A stretch of DNA of 64,000 bases from Boswellia sacra (GCA_013180625.2 SNVD02004565.1:1302001-1366000), one strand, 5' to 3'; positions 1 through 15,354 are shown, counted from the stretch's first letter. Translations and numbers: made by a program. Notes: generated by a model not told the origin, from the sequence alone.

Positions 1-180
1 AGATAGCGGACAGAAGATGGAGACAAGAAGGAGACGAGAAGTTCAAGTGAGAAAACATTTCACTGATTGGTGCATCCAAGTCATTGGGCAGTCTTGGTAT
101 TTACAGAGGCCTTGATCCCTTTCAGCGCCTCAGCCATCCAATCTCCTTCTTACAGATGTACGATCAAAATACAGAGATGT
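1..180. repeat. X repeat, copy 1 (partial)
   Basis: Partial copy of a ~330 bp sequence found four times in the window (also near 3697-4045, 11571-11900 and 19326-19700). It contains the shared stretches ttcactgattggtgcatcc and ggccttgagccctttca. Read on the minus strand the other copies give a short peptide (EAVKGLKASVN) that weakly resembles the ACC oxidase C-terminus ([11 protein letters not shown]), so X may be an eroded ACC oxidase 3' end. Tentative. Confidence 0.6.
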
Positions 181-2060
181 AGCAAAAATCTTGTGTCTAC
201 AAGTGTATGGCTCTGAAAATATCTAAGTCTCTCTATAATAATTTATTACAATACTCCTTTTTTAGATATCCCACCACATTAGGATAATTGCATATCAATA
301 TATTTATATTTGGCTTTACTAAGAAAAAATCTAGTATGACAAAAACATAAGTAAAAAAATACAATTATATAGTAAATCTTAAGTGGTGCTGGACATGCTA
401 ATACTGCCTCGTTAAAAACCTTATTAGTAAAATTCAGTGAAAAAAACCTAGCTAAGAAAAAAAAATTATAATATACATAAATGTCTAAAATACTCGACGT
501 TGAGGTCCCATTTTTGTTCACTTTAGGGGAGTAATGGAAACTTTTATAGCACAACTAAAAGTTCTTAAATGAGATATGTTTGGTTGTTGGCCAAGTACAA
601 GTTGTAATAGGGAATACTCATGATAAGCAGTGTGCCTTAGTCTGATCAATGATGCGGCATGTAAAATAACCTAGCCCCAAGTAGAAGTTGGCAATTGCAT
701 TCTCAACAACAAAGTACGTGCAATATCTACAGTCACTTTATAAGTAATTCTGCCAAACCGATTTTGGTATGGACAAGCGGGATAGGGTGCTCAATATCAA
801 TTCTAACGGATATATAATAATCATCAAAGACTTTTGATATAAATTCACTAGCATTATCCAGACGAATTGACTTAATCGAATAGTCTAGAAAATATGTCTG
901 TGACTTAATAATTTGAGCAAGAAGTTAAGCAAAAGCAACATTTCTAGTTGATAACAAACATATGTGAGAACACTGTGCAGAAGCATCAATTAGGACCATA
1001 AAGTAACAAAAAAAAGGGTCCACTAGGTGGATGGATGAGGTCCACACATGTCCCCTTGAATTATTTTAAAAAACGATAAGGATTTAAGACCAATCTTAAA
1101 GGAGATGATATAATAATCAAATTTCCTTGTGAACAAGCAGTAGAAATAGTTTCATTAGACAAAAGAATTTTTTGATTCTTTAATGGATGTCTATTTATAT
1201 TCAAAATAATCCTACACATCGTCGTTAATCCTAGGTGACTAAGGTTGTCATACCATTATATAAAAGTCTTAGGATCATAAAATTTTTGTATTATGACTAC
1301 ATAGATTTCAATAGACCTTATGTATGTATAATACAATCCATAAGAAAAAGCTTCAAGTTTCTTTGATATCGACTTCTATCCTAAGACAAATGAAGTGATA
1401 TCCATTTTATCTTTTATTTTTAAAACTAAGCAAATTTCTTCTGAATTTGCTTGATTATAAAGCATTATCGATATATAACTTAATAACACTTGCCAATATT
1501 ATAGTGGCTTTTTTTCGGAGCCCTCAATTAAATTAACGGACCCTAATATGGTCTTAACTTTTGCTTCCAGAAAAGTTAACTTCAGAAATAGTTATTATCC
1601 TTCAGGACCGTATGCCTTGTTGCACTATCAACTAGACATAAATATTTGTCTCTTTTGGAGACAAGTATCTTACTTTTCATATCCATACCATTTCGTTCAA
1701 GAAAGAGTATATTAAACATCAATGAAAAAGATAATGTCAAATTAAATACAATATCAAATAAATTCATTTGGCCATTTCATCACCAATCATAAGTCAACCA
1801 ACAAAAGAATCTAGACAACATGCTTTTTGAGATCCATTGAATCATCAATAACTTTTGAAAAATATTCCCTTCAAATCACTAAATGCAATTCTAGTGGTTT
1901 GATTGAGCATTTACAATAGCACTTCAATGTCAAGAATCCTTTATAAAGTTAACCGCATTTATTATTATCATTACCGTGGATAACAACATCTGCTTTTAGG
2001 AATATCATAATATCACCTTTATGAAAGTGGACAATATTATTCGCTTCAAGAAATGATGTC
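175..2060 (-). pseudogene. Ty1/copia retrotransposon remnant, unit A
   Basis: Decayed minus-strand copia polyprotein, recognised by alignment with the fuller copy in unit B. An integrase portion lies around 560-1000, a GAG-pre-integrase-like stretch around 1040-1210, and the protease active-site context CLVDSAT in the fragment at 1582-1767. All frames are broken by stops and indels. Compared with unit B it lacks about 2.4 kb (the equivalents of 12216-14618, RNase H and reverse transcriptase), with the deletion joint near base 495. It also lacks the solo LTR and SINE that interrupt the unit B copy. No LTRs or primer-binding site were identified, so its ends are approximate. Confidence 0.8.
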
Positions 2061-3696
2061 ATCCAGTTCTATGAATGGTTTAGTAATATTACTTCAAGGA
2101 ATGTATGAAATCAATAGAGAATTCTTTGGTAGATCAGTTTCTCATATTTTAATAGTAGTAATTTAATGGCCCTTAATTTATCCTCTAGGTATAAACTTTA
2201 ATTGCATTTTCTGGATGCATATCAAGAATCTAATAATAACCAAAATAAAAAAATAGGGATAAAATAAGAATTACGATAAATATAAAGTACAATAAATAAA
2301 AAAGTTTAGATAATTAAATTTCTAAATAAATATACATATAGGACTTGAGGCCTCGCACTTATATTATATCCATCAATTGTATGCAGCACAGTGGGGTTGC
2401 GGGCAACATTTGCTTTGAGCTCATGGACATTTTTATTATTCTACTGCTTATATACTATATCCATCAAAGCTCACTTGGAGGTCGTCGTTCAAGTCAGAAC
2501 TTCTGGTCTGACTGGGCATTTTTTCTCTTTATTCTAATATTATAAATGCTCAATGTAAATACTGCCCATCCAAATATAAATGCCCAATGTAATTAAATTT
2601 GATCATCCAAAAGAAAAATCTAAATACAAGTGCCCACACGAAACAAAGGTCTGACTTCCCCGAATTCAGACTTCAAGAGGTCTGATTTTTCTTATAAAAT
2701 TCTGCTACCAATTTAATAATTTAATTTGCAGCATAACGGCGCAATCTAAAGTATGTAGCACAATGGGCAAAATTCGTCTTGCTTAGAACTTCAAACTTAA
2801 TGCCCAAATAAATGCTCACAATATTAATGGCTTTGTTCATTATGAGATGATGGGCATTGATATTATTTTAATTAGCTGCCTTTGCATTTCATTAGTTATA
2901 TAAATATTAAAAATGCACCAATGTGGGCAATATCTATTTTGTCAAAACTTCAGGCCTGACTTTGCATTTCAATAGTCAGTAAACGCCCCACATTGGTATA
3001 ATTATATAATAAGAAAGGAAAAATTAATTCAACAAAAAAAACATATATAAATGAACAAGAATAAATGTATAATTATACAAGGATAAACAAATAAAGGAGA
3101 AATAAATAAACATAAATAATATGAAGAATGTTAATCTAATTTAAATATATCAATTTTATTAAAATTAGTCTTATTTTTTGACGTAAAGGATCCAATAATA
3201 TAGTAACTATGAAGCATACTCATAAAGAATTATTGGGTTTATTAAATATGAGTGATTATTTGTTTAAGATATGATAGAGTGAATTAGGAATAACGGGCAA
3301 AGGACTCCGACACAGAGAGATGAATTTATAAACCTATGTTGAGCTTGTTGTCACGCCTCGTGCGACATATGCACGATTTTGTGCTAAGCTTACATCGAAG
3401 CACACAACGGAATGGGATTTCGGGGCAAGTTTTATGAGGATTTGGGATCCTCACATCGAGAAGAATTTAATGGCACAAAGAATGAGCGTGATATTCTGGA
3501 AGTTTGCGGAGGTTACGTGACGTTTCCGGAAACTATCTTGTATATAGTGATTATTTCCTCACCCAAACCTCTCGTGTCCTTGTTCGCTTTCGTTTGAACC
3601 TCTCTTATAATGGGTTAAGGCTTACTTAGGTGCAGTGCTAGTGCCTAAAGCCGCACAATCTCCGCTTGTGAAACAATAAGGCCATGGCATTGTGGT
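2060..3696. other. Non-coding stretch between copia wreck and X repeat, unit A
   Basis: No gene seen. The stretch 2060-3150 aligns closely with 18080-19120 in unit B, including a region rich in the words tctgactt and tgcccaa around 2480-3000. It may be the degenerate 5' end of the copia element or an older non-autonomous element. I found no intact frame and no terminal repeats. About 3320-3690 has no equivalent in unit B, where the sequence passes directly to X. Confidence 0.5.
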
Positions 3697-4045
3697 GATA
3701 ACGTGAAATGAAAAAGAAATGAAGTAGAATGTTATTATAATATTATGTGAAACGAAGGTGATTTGATTTTCTTTTAAAGCTGCTGGATAAATAGTGGATG
3801 TGGAGCCGTGGTGTAAAAGGCAAATGAGAAAATGGGAGTTGGAAACGAGTAGTGGAGAGAAAATGGAGACAAGAAAGAGACAAAAGAAGTTGGAGAGAAC
3901 TTTTCACTGATTGGTGCATCCAAGTACAATGGGCAGTGTTGGTGTTTACAGAGGCCTTGAGCCCTTTCACAGCCTCAGCAATCCAATATCCTTCTTACAG
4001 ATGCACGGTAAAGAGGGTCAGCCCCAAGGAATTAACTATATATGC
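3697..4045. repeat. X repeat, copy 2
   Basis: Complete-looking copy of X, beginning with the motif gataacgtgaaatg shared with 19326, ending a little beyond cttacagatg, about 180 bp downstream of the ACC oxidase stop codon. The minus-strand frame carries the ACC-oxidase-like peptide EAVKGLKASVN followed by unrelated residues. The copy in the same position in unit B (19326-19700) has this core replaced by a scrambled ACC oxidase fragment. Confidence 0.6.
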
Positions 4046-4223
4046 GAAACTCTAAATCTTACAACATTGAATCCAATAAGATTTAAACTGAGTTATAATT
4101 CAAGTTAAATTAAGAGGAAAGAAGATGTATTATTATTTTTAATATTTAGAATAAAAAGGTAACATAATCAATCGGGTTTAGCGAGAAAAAATAAGAAATT
4201 TAGAATTTTTAATGAGTGACTTT

Positions 4224-5879
<1,656 letters not shown>

Positions 5880-5950
5880 TCAAAGAGTCACAGACAAGCA
5901 AGTTGTATTGTGTTTATGTTTGTTAATGCAAAGAGAGTGGAGGTTGGTCA

Positions 5951-5960
5951 GATATTTATA
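5951..5960 (-). promoter_or_regulatory. Probable TATA box of ACC oxidase copy A
   Basis: The minus strand reads TATAAATATC about 135 bp upstream of the ATG, a reasonable distance for a plant core promoter with a ~100 bp leader. The same box occurs at the same place in copy B (21562-21571). The transcription start was not determined. Confidence 0.6.
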
Positions 5961-7401
5961 GTTGTAATGGGGCGCGAATAGTTGCTACTAAGATAAATTT
6001 TCCAAGAATGCCAGAATAAATTTAGTAATAATAAAAAAAAACTTTTTATCAGATGATTACTACTGCTAACTTGGACAGGTATAGTTGAAGAATGTCTACC
6101 GTTAAAAGTCTTTGCCTTGTTGCCCCAATGATCATCCTCCACTGTGCTGAATAAAGCCCAATTGCGTGGGCTAACATGTCATCTCTTGTCCTTTTCAAAT
6201 TTGACCAAACAATAGCTTAGCTGCCACACAGTAACGCTATTGGAAGATGCCCAGAACTTGCCAGTTGCCCCTTAACGCCAAGCTCGTCATTGAAGATAAT
6301 GTTACCTCGCCTTCATTACTCATTTCCTATCATCTTTAGATGAAGCATTAATCAAATCTGATTTTCAATCCGTTGAAAATGCAATGGTATTAATTCCTTA
6401 CTTTTGTCGTATGAGTGAAATGTCTAACAAAAAACAAGAAAAAGTGAATACAAGTTAGGTTCAAGTCTAAATCTTAACTACTATGAGTATGGTGGTGGAC
6501 TCCGGAACAGAGACTTTTGGCACAAAATACTATCCACCCTTTGCCAAATTACATACTAAAGAAATGACCAAATGGGTTTTCTTCTAATCAAAGTTATCAA
6601 AAAATTGATTAAAGTACTACCCTGTGTGACGCAATGAGAGGAAGAGAAAAGGGCACTCGTTATTGTATTGTATTATGTAGATAAGAGTTGATAAATATTG
6701 CTAGTGTAGAAACCCAATGATCAGGTTAAATTTGGTCTCCATCGTGAGGAACTGTAAAGAACATGAAATGTGAGTCGCAATATTTTATTATCTTCACAAA
6801 GTGAAACAGAAACAGTAGATAAATAAATAAAAGCAGAGTTGAGTCAGTTCCAGCAAATTGGTCTTTACATTTTCCAACATCATTTCCTCTACCTTTCGTC
6901 TTTTACCTAAAAGAAAAGGGTACTTTAAAAATCGCATCCAATTCCATTCCATTTCAAATTTTTAAAAACCTTCATGGGACAAGCTAACCTTCAGAAGACT
7001 CTTAACTTAAATAATGAGACCATTTCACTTACGATTCTTCCACTGTAAAATCATTAAAAAAAGTAAATTGAGTGGCCTAAACTATTTTCTAATGTTGGGA
7101 TTCAAGGTGTGGTGGACGATATGAAGTGGGCTTCGCGTTATAGAATGATGGGCGCATATGGGGTCCTACAACTTTAAGGCTGAAATGGTATCTTTATCCT
7201 TAGAAGTGACCTTGTTTTGTTACTACCCTTGATTCCTTGAATGAGTTTGGTGAGAAGAAAGGAGCCATATACATTCATAGCTCATAATTGTCAAAGTCAC
7301 AAATGACCCCATTATTCTGCATTTTAGGTAGAAGTAAACCTTCAAAATCCTAATTATTATTAGAAGGAAAATTTGTAAAAATACCCTTATTTAAAGGGTA
7401 C

Positions 7402-7560
7402 TTTAAAAATATAACCATTTCTCCAAAAATTTACATACTATGATTTTATCTGAACAGTATTCGACAGATGTATCTGTCCGACAGTATCTGATAGTATCTG
7501 ACACTTGATAAAGGGTTATAACATACAAATTTTTACGGAAAGAGTCATTTTTTCAATCCA
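7402..7560. mobile_element. Possible small MITE, unit A only
   Basis: Imperfect inverted ends of about 37 bp (left near aaaatttacatactat, right near ttataacatacaaattttt) surround a core with repeated tatctg words at 7463-7502. The corresponding place in unit B holds a different insertion (about 23735-24235). No target-site duplication was established. Confidence 0.4.
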
Positions 7561-9319
7561 CGCTTAAACTTTAGATATTTTTATATATTTTTCTTATTTG
7601 TATTGGAACAAGATAAATTAAGAAATAAGAATTGTTTTTTGTTTTCTCTTTTGATTAGATGAAAATCTTTTCCTCTAGTACGTACATGCTCTTCTGTTCA
7701 ATTCCAAACTATATTTTTCATATTCAAATCCATTTATAGAAACATTCTTTTCATGTTGAAATTTATTTTCTTGAAAGCTTCTTGCTTTGGAAATTTGTCT
7801 ACGTTTCTCAAAAGGTAATCTTTTACACGTTTTCAATTGAAACTAATTTTCATGGCTTACGACATTTATAATTCTTAAAAAATTCTCATGCATATTAATT
7901 CGGTATTTATAAAAAGATTTTATTCTAGCTTATTGTTTTCGATAAGTATTAAACCTACGACCTCGATTTCAAAAAGGTGTAATTAGGCAGGATTTTGATT
8001 AAAAATAGTATTAAAAAATGGTGTATAATTCCCTCACGTTTTTAAATTGAAAAATAATATTTATGTACACGTTTCAATCTTGACGAAATTGATCCGTCAG
8101 TGTCTACCTTAAACACATTCAAAAAGTCAAATTAATATAAACACAAATATAACATTTCAATCGTCCCTTTATAATAATGACGAGAAAATATACATCAGAT
8201 AGCATATATAATATCATACAAGGTTTTGTTTTTTTTAATTTAATTTATTTTTTTGAAGGTGGCTATTGAATTAACTTTAATTAGGTGGTGGGTTATGAAC
8301 TTATGTGTAGTATACATCTTAAAAAAGCAAATTGGGTTCACGAGCAGACACAAGTAGTATATCAAAATTATCCGGGCGGGACCCTAAACATAAAATAAAA
8401 TAAAAACATAATATCAGGAAACCCTGATCAGAAATTTGTGGCTAGTGTTTGTTTGACTATAAACCCACTTGATGGATCATGCTCATGATCATAATGGAAA
8501 GGAGAATTCTGGAGGTCGTTCAAGATTTAGTTTGTTAATGTGGCATTTCATTTTCTTCCCTTTTTTTTTTCTTTGTTTTGTTTGGAGCCAAACGAGTTTT
8601 ATTGATTCGTTTACGACTTTTACAATATGTTTACGATTTTTACATAAATACACAGTTATTATGTGGGTATAATAACTGTACTATAATAAAATCTCTGAGC
8701 CAAACGCGTTTATAATGAAACTTTTTCGTTTGTCCAAGTATGATGGAGAATAAATAAAAAGAGAATTTTCACTATTGCTAAACGAGGCAGATGAGCTGAT
8801 ATCCATGACTTTGACTTCTCATCACCATCGGTGTGTAAAAGCTTGAGACAAATTAGCATTCAATAAAGGGGACCAAACTCTTCACATGGAGATATTATTA
8901 TTATTCAATTTCATGGTTTATTTTGCTAGGAATATCTCAAGATTTTCTATATTTCTAAATCAAACTATCCCACGATCACGTTCTTATCAATAATATATTT
9001 TGAATGATAAATGTTATTTTATTAATAAGATAATCAAAATTAACATGTACAATGCAATTAGGTGAAACCCAAAAAAAAATTCTAATTGGATTATTTTCTC
9101 ATTTAAATTTAGAAAGAAGAAAAAAATTCCCTGGTTACTATTACCGAAAAAGATCACCTTTTAAAAATGATTTTCATTTGGTAGCATGTGAGTGTTTGTG
9201 GACTTTTTATTTACATTCAAGATTGTTTTATTCACGTGTCCTTTTAACTTCATTTTTTTATTGTAATTATCAATGTGAAAAACATTATTGTATTCTATTA
9301 TATATATATATATATATAA

Positions 9320-9511
9320 GGGAGGGAATATTTTGACACAAGACTGGACACAATTTTCTAGTCGTTGATATAAAAAATTCAATGGTTGAGATGATTAATG
9401 AGTTGATTGTATTAAATGTAATATATTGACTTTCAATCTCCACCATTAGATTTTGTGAGATCAATGACTAGAAAATTATGTCAAAAATTTGTGTTAAAAT
9501 ATCCTCTCCCC
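9320..9511. mobile_element. MITE with ~45 bp inverted ends, unit A only
   Basis: Left end starts gggagggaatattttgacac and the right end is close to its reverse complement, ending aaaatatcctctcccc. The arms also share the stretch tagtcgttgat/atcaatgacta. It sits in TATATA-rich DNA. The equivalent locus in unit B (near 25950-25975) has no such element, so the insertion came after the duplication. The superfamily is unresolved; a TA-targeting Stowaway-like element would fit. Confidence 0.65.
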
Positions 9512-9691
9512 ATATATATATTGAAGCACATAATCACAAATCAGTGCAAAATAATTTGAAAAACAAAATAGAAAGGAACGAAAACAATTATTACACATGG
9601 TTATCGTTCAATATGGAACGTGGGGGGACCAAAATGCTTGAATTGAAATTTCATTGGTGACGATATAAGTAGCCATTAATAATTTGATAAG

Positions 9692-10127
9692 AATATAAAT
9701 AAATAAATAAATAATATATATATATAAATAAATATAAAAGAGATCTTTTTACATAAAATTTTGACAGAAAATTAGATATAAATTTTTAACTGTTGATATA
9801 TAGAATCTAATGATTAAGATGATTGATGAGTTGACAGCATTAAATATAACATTTTGACTTTCAATCTTAACTATTGGATTTGATGAGATTAAATATCATA
9901 AATTTGTGTTAATATATTATGTCAAAAATTTGTAACGATTGATATTCAAAATCTAATAGTTGAGATGATTGAATTAATTGGTAGCACTAATATAACTTTT
10001 TGACTTTTCAATTTCAACCATTGGATTTGATAAGATTAAAGATCATAAAATTGTGTCAATAACTTGTGTCAAAAATTTATGTTAAAATATTCATTCATAT
10101 ATGTGTGTGTCTATATATATATATATA
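9692..10127. mobile_element. Related double MITE insertion, unit A only
   Basis: A ~435 bp insertion absent from unit B, where the left and right flanks (gccattaataat and gtgacataaaaatgccaac) lie next to each other near 26394-26440. It contains two diverged, tandem, same-orientation copies of the MITE at 9320-9511 (about 9750-9925 and 9925-10105), recognisable by the words ttgagatgattga, ttttgactttcaat and ggattt.ga.gagatta. Confidence 0.6.
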
Positions 10128-11570
10128 ATGTGACATAAAAATGCCAACTAGTTTATTTGTTATGGCGTTAAATATTTGAAAGTGAAATAGAACCAAAATT
10201 TGGAAAAATATTGTCGAGTAAATAGAAGGTATATATCATTCAACTTTAGTTTCTTAATGTTTTTTGAACCAATAAAAATTTTAGGTCTAATCAACTTTTC
10301 TTCAAATTCATGAATTTGGCTAGATTAAGGATTTCTCACAAGAAATCATTTGATTTTTATATTAGTTTCTTTAAAATTTTATAAATATTTTAATGTAATT
10401 AATCATCATCGTACACACAAAAAACAATTGTCAAAATTTGAAAGGATTAATCTGAACTTGAGTAGCCCTCATTTTTAATTATTGTATCATGTGAGAGACA
10501 TTAAATCATTTAAATCATGAGAAAGAATTAAAAAAAAAAAATTCCATTTGTCTTCCTATTTGTCATTGGGTTGAGATATTGATATGTTTTTTCTAATGAG
10601 AAGAACAAAGAGTCCCGTTCGTCACAGCTGGTTTTGGTCCACCCCACTGTTAGTCGAACTCAAGTCAGAAATGAAGTTGAAATATTATTGAAAATCATTA
10701 CAGAAATTATCGCATTCCATCAACTTGTTCGAAAATTTAACTGGATTTGGAAAATGTTAGTATCCAACTAGTTACCGATCCAGAATATATAGTTAGAGGA
10801 CAGATTAGGTCAGATATAAAAATAAATTTTTTATTTAATATTTAAATTAAGAATGTAAAATTTTATTTTCTTTTAATCTTGTAAATAGACGTAAAGCAAA
10901 TAATATAAATAAAAATTTATTAATAAAATATATTCACATAGATTTTTGAAAATTTTTAAAAAAAAACTTAGTACTTTTTAAAAATAATATTAATTCTCAA
11001 GTAAATTATGAAAAATGAAGTATAATTATAAAATTTAAATAAAATAATTAAAAAATGAGCATAATATGCAAACTCTAGCCTTAAATCTTTAATACAATAG
11101 TCTTTTTTCATTAAAAAAAGCATAACTCGAGTAGACAAAAGGTAAATAAATTAATATTATCCCATATTTCTATTTAATAAAGTTTTAAAAAATATATTTT
11201 ATTAATTAATTAATTAAAATAAAGATTGTTGAATTATGGACATAAATATGGTATAGTAACTATTTGTTATTAAAAAAATTATAAAAATAAAAAGAGGTAA
11301 AAAAAATTTTTATCATAAAACACTTGAAAAATTATGGGCTTTCGCAAATATATTAAAGATCCAAGGGGCGAAAGAATTACCCATTTGGAAAGAGTTTACA
11401 TAAAAAGGGGTTAAAAAGAATTTTTCCAAACATGGGGGACCAGGACTATTCTCGGCCGTAGGGTCGGTCCTCCCCTATCGTATGAACCAACTTTTTTACG
11501 GTCTTCTCTCGTTCAATGTTCAAAGTCTTCTTTGAAAATCTGGCCTCACTGTAGTCAAAGAGACAAGTGA

Positions 11571-11900
11571 AATGAAATAGAAATGAAGTAGAATGCTATT
11601 ATAACATTATATGAAAGGAAGGTGATCTGATTTTCTTTTAAAGCTGCTGGATAAATAATGGATGTGGGCCGTGGTGTAAAACCCGAATGAGAAAATGGGA
11701 GTTGGAAACGAGATAGTAGAGAGAAAAATGGAGACGAGAAGGAGATAAGAGAAGTTAAAGTGAGAAAGCTTTTCATTGATTGGTGCATCCCACTACAACG
11801 GGCGGGGTTGGTTTTTACAGAGGCCTTGAGCCCTTTCACCGCCTCAGCCATCCAATCTCCTCCTTACAGATGTACGGCAAAGATACAGAGATGTGGCAAA
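11571..11900. repeat. X repeat, copy 3
   Basis: Full copy of X directly after the duplication joint. On the minus strand it reads MAEAVKGLKASV, the same ACC-oxidase-like C-terminal fragment as copy 2. It stands in the place that copy 1 occupies at the left of unit A. Confidence 0.65.
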
Positions 11901-14900
11901 ATCTTATATCTACTTGTGGATGACTCTGATTTAATTGAGGTGAAAATATCTAACTCTCTCTTTAATCATTTACTACAATACCTCTAATAATTACATATCA
12001 ACACATTTATATTTAGTTTTGCTAAAAAAAAAATCAAATGGGACAAAAACCTAACTAAAGAAATATAATTATATAGTGAATCTTAAGTAGTGTTGGACGT
12101 GTTAATAATGTCTCGTCAAAAACCTTACTTATAAAATCCAATGGAAAAAACCAAAGTAGAAAAAAAAACCTAGCTAAAGATAAAAAAGTATAGTACACAT
12201 AAATATTTAGAATACTCTGTCCTATGATAACTCTTCCTCATCGTGGCAATAGAACAGTATTGTCAACTAACTTAGTTGCTAGCTAAACCACCACATGCTA
12301 ATGTCGTATACCAGTTTCTCAAATGTTGAAGTTGGTAATGTCTTAGTAAATAGGTCTGTAAAATTACTGTTGGAACGGTTCTGTTTCACTTTAAATTTTC
12401 TGCCTTCTTGAAGTTCATGCATGTAAAAGAACTTTGATGAAATATGTTTTCTGTTGTCTCTTTTAATGTAACCTCCTCTGACTTGAGCTATATATGTTGT
12501 ATTATCTTCATATATGACTAGTAGAGGATCTAAGTTAAGAGATAACTTGCATGAACTCTAGATGTGTTAGATAACAGATCATAACCATATGAACTCTCGG
12601 CTGGCCTCATACAATGCAAGTATTTCAAAATGATTAGAAGAAGTGACAACCAAACTTTGTTTAGGAGATCGCTATAAATTACGGTCTTGTTATAAATAAA
12701 AACATATCCAGCTTGAGTGAAACTTTATAAGGATCAGACAAATAACCGGCACTAGCATATCTTACTAAACCAGGATTTTGAGAATACTCATATGAAAAGA
12801 ATAATCCCAAATTAGTAGTTCCTCAAAGATAACGAAAAATATATTTGATCTCATTTCAATGTTGTCTAGTAGGTGTAAAACTAAACCATGCTAATAAATT
12901 AACCTCAAATGCAATATCAGGTCTAATACATCGTGCCAAATACATTAATGCACTTATACCATTCATATATAGTACTTTAGGATCAAGTATTTGTTCATCA
13001 TCCTCTTTAAGGCGAAGTGGATCATTTTTAGGATCGAGGGATCTAAAAACCATTGGGGTACTTAATTGATGAGCCTTATCCATATTAGATGGTTTTAAAA
13101 CCTTTCCTGATGGACAGATATGCCGTCTAAACTGTGCTCGATCTGTAAGCTGAGATAGTATTTTGTTTATCTCACATATTTTATTTCAAATTCTATTTTC
13201 AAATACTCAGCAGTAACTTACATCTCTTCAGAAGTCCCACTTAAATTTATGTCATCAACATATATTGCTATAATAGCAAAGCCAGATTTTGACTTCTTTA
13301 TGAACACTTAAGGGCATATAGGATCATTAATGTATCCCTCCTTAGTCAAGTATTCGCTAAGGCAATTTTACCTCATTCTCCTGATTGATTCAATCCATAT
13401 GAAGATATTTACAATTTAAATGAATACATGCTCCTTGGTTATATTTTAATTGCTTCAGGCAATTTAATTCCTTCAAGGAGTTTCATATATATGTCATAAT
13501 CTAATTTACTATACAAGTAAGCAGTTACTACATCCATAAGGCACATGTGAAATTTTTCTGAGACTATCCAACCAATCAAATATTTGAAAGTGATGACATC
13601 CATTTCTGGAGCATAAGTTTCATCAAAATCAATACTCGATCTTTGAGAAAAACCCTGAGCTAATAGTCGGGCTTAATATTTGGCAATCACATTATTCTCA
13701 TTTCATTTTTTATTAAATACCCATTTATATCTGATAGGTTTGACATCATTTGGCGTTTGGACTACAGGTCCAAAAACTTCATGTTTAGCCAAGAAAGCTA
13801 ATTTTGCTTGAATTGGTTTTTTCATTTAGGCAAGTCATGCCTTTATCTACATTCATCCACTGTGTGTGGCTCAAAGTGGTCATTCATAATATCAGTAGCT
13901 ACTGCGAATGAAAATATATATTTGATGATAATTTCATCAAGTTTCCACATTTCTCTAGCATAAGCGTAGTTGATAGAAATTTTCTCATCTTTAAATATAT
14001 GTGCCGCTTCAGGGCATGTGTCTCATCAAATACTTATGCCTCTTCAGGGGCATGTGTCTCATTAGGAACATTTATCTCTAAGGAGATAAATTAGAGAATA
14101 TGGATTTTTTAGCTCGATCAATATTTCCACTGGGACCGTTATTAACTGCTTTTCTTTTTTAGGAGACAACATCCTTTGATCCAAGTGGTCTGCCATCCCT
14201 CTAACATGCAACATATTGATTATCGATTGTTGCTTAGGGAGTTTGTTCAATGATAACCTTAATATGTGCCGGTGTGTTTGTAGCATGTATATATGACTTC
14301 ATTATCTTATCTACATCAGTAAAACCATTCAGCATATGATTAGCAATATTCTAAAGATATATTATCTTTCGCACTTCATTTTCACATTAAGGTATGCGAG
14401 GATCAAGATAAAACAATGTTTTGACATTCTAAAAAAGTTTTTGCCTTACTTCAATAGGCATATGCCTAACTTCAGGAGACATTCTTTTCTCCCGTAAAGT
14501 TGGTAAAAATTATCTCATCAAAATGACAATCCATAAAACGTGCGGTAAAAAGATCACTGATCATGGGTTGTAGATATCTAATAATAGAAGGAGAATTGTA
14601 ACCCACATAAATCCTTAATTGACGTTGAGGTCCTATTTTTATCTACTTCGGGAGAGCAATGGGAACCTGTACAGCACAATCAAAAGTTCTTAAATGAGAT
14701 ATGTTGGGTTGTTGGTCAAGTACAAGTTGTAGTAGGGAATACTCATAATGAGCAATGGGCTTTTGTCTAATCAATGATGTAACATGCAAAATAGCCTGGC
14801 CACAAATAGAAGTTGGCAACTGCGTTCTCAATAACAAAGTATGTGCAATTATCTGCAATCATTTTATAAAAGATTCCGCCAAATCATTTTGGGTATGGAC

Positions 14901-15354
14901 AAGTGGGATTGGGTGCTTACTATCAATTCCAACAGACATATAATAATCATCAAAGATTTTTAATGTAAATTCATAAATATTATGTAGACGAATTGACTTA
15001 ATCAGATGGTCTGAAAAATATGTCAGTACCTTAATAATTTGAATAAATAGTTAAGCAAATGCAACATTTCTAGTTGATAACAAATATACGTGAGACCACC
15101 GTGCAAAAACATTAATTGGGATCATAAAGTAATGAAAGAATCCATTAGGTGGATGAATGAGTCCACATATATCCCCTTGAATTCTTTTGTAAAAACGATG
15201 GGGATTCAAGACCAATCTTAGAAGGAGATGATCTAATAATCAACTTTCCTTGTGAGCAAGCAGTATAAATAGTTTCATTGGACAGGAGAATATTCTGATT
15301 CTTTAATGTATGTTCATTTGTATTCTCAATAATCGTACACATTATCATTGATTC

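Larger units (their letters stand above)
5962..11570. other. 5' flank of ACC oxidase copy A, no further gene
   Basis: About 5.6 kb with no credible coding region. It aligns, with about 10% divergence and several indels, to 21575-27846 in unit B. Unit-A-specific insertions are listed separately (7402-7560, 9320-9511, 9692-10127). Short frames at 8469-8672, 9052-9336 and 9478-9660 are not conserved in the duplicate and are probably chance. Confidence 0.7.

Noticed and set aside
3697..4045. X repeats as LTRs of the copia element, since one copy flanks it on each side
   Set aside because: They do not start TG and end CA at consistent points, no tRNA primer site or purine tract lies beside them, and in unit B one copy sits at the unit joint.
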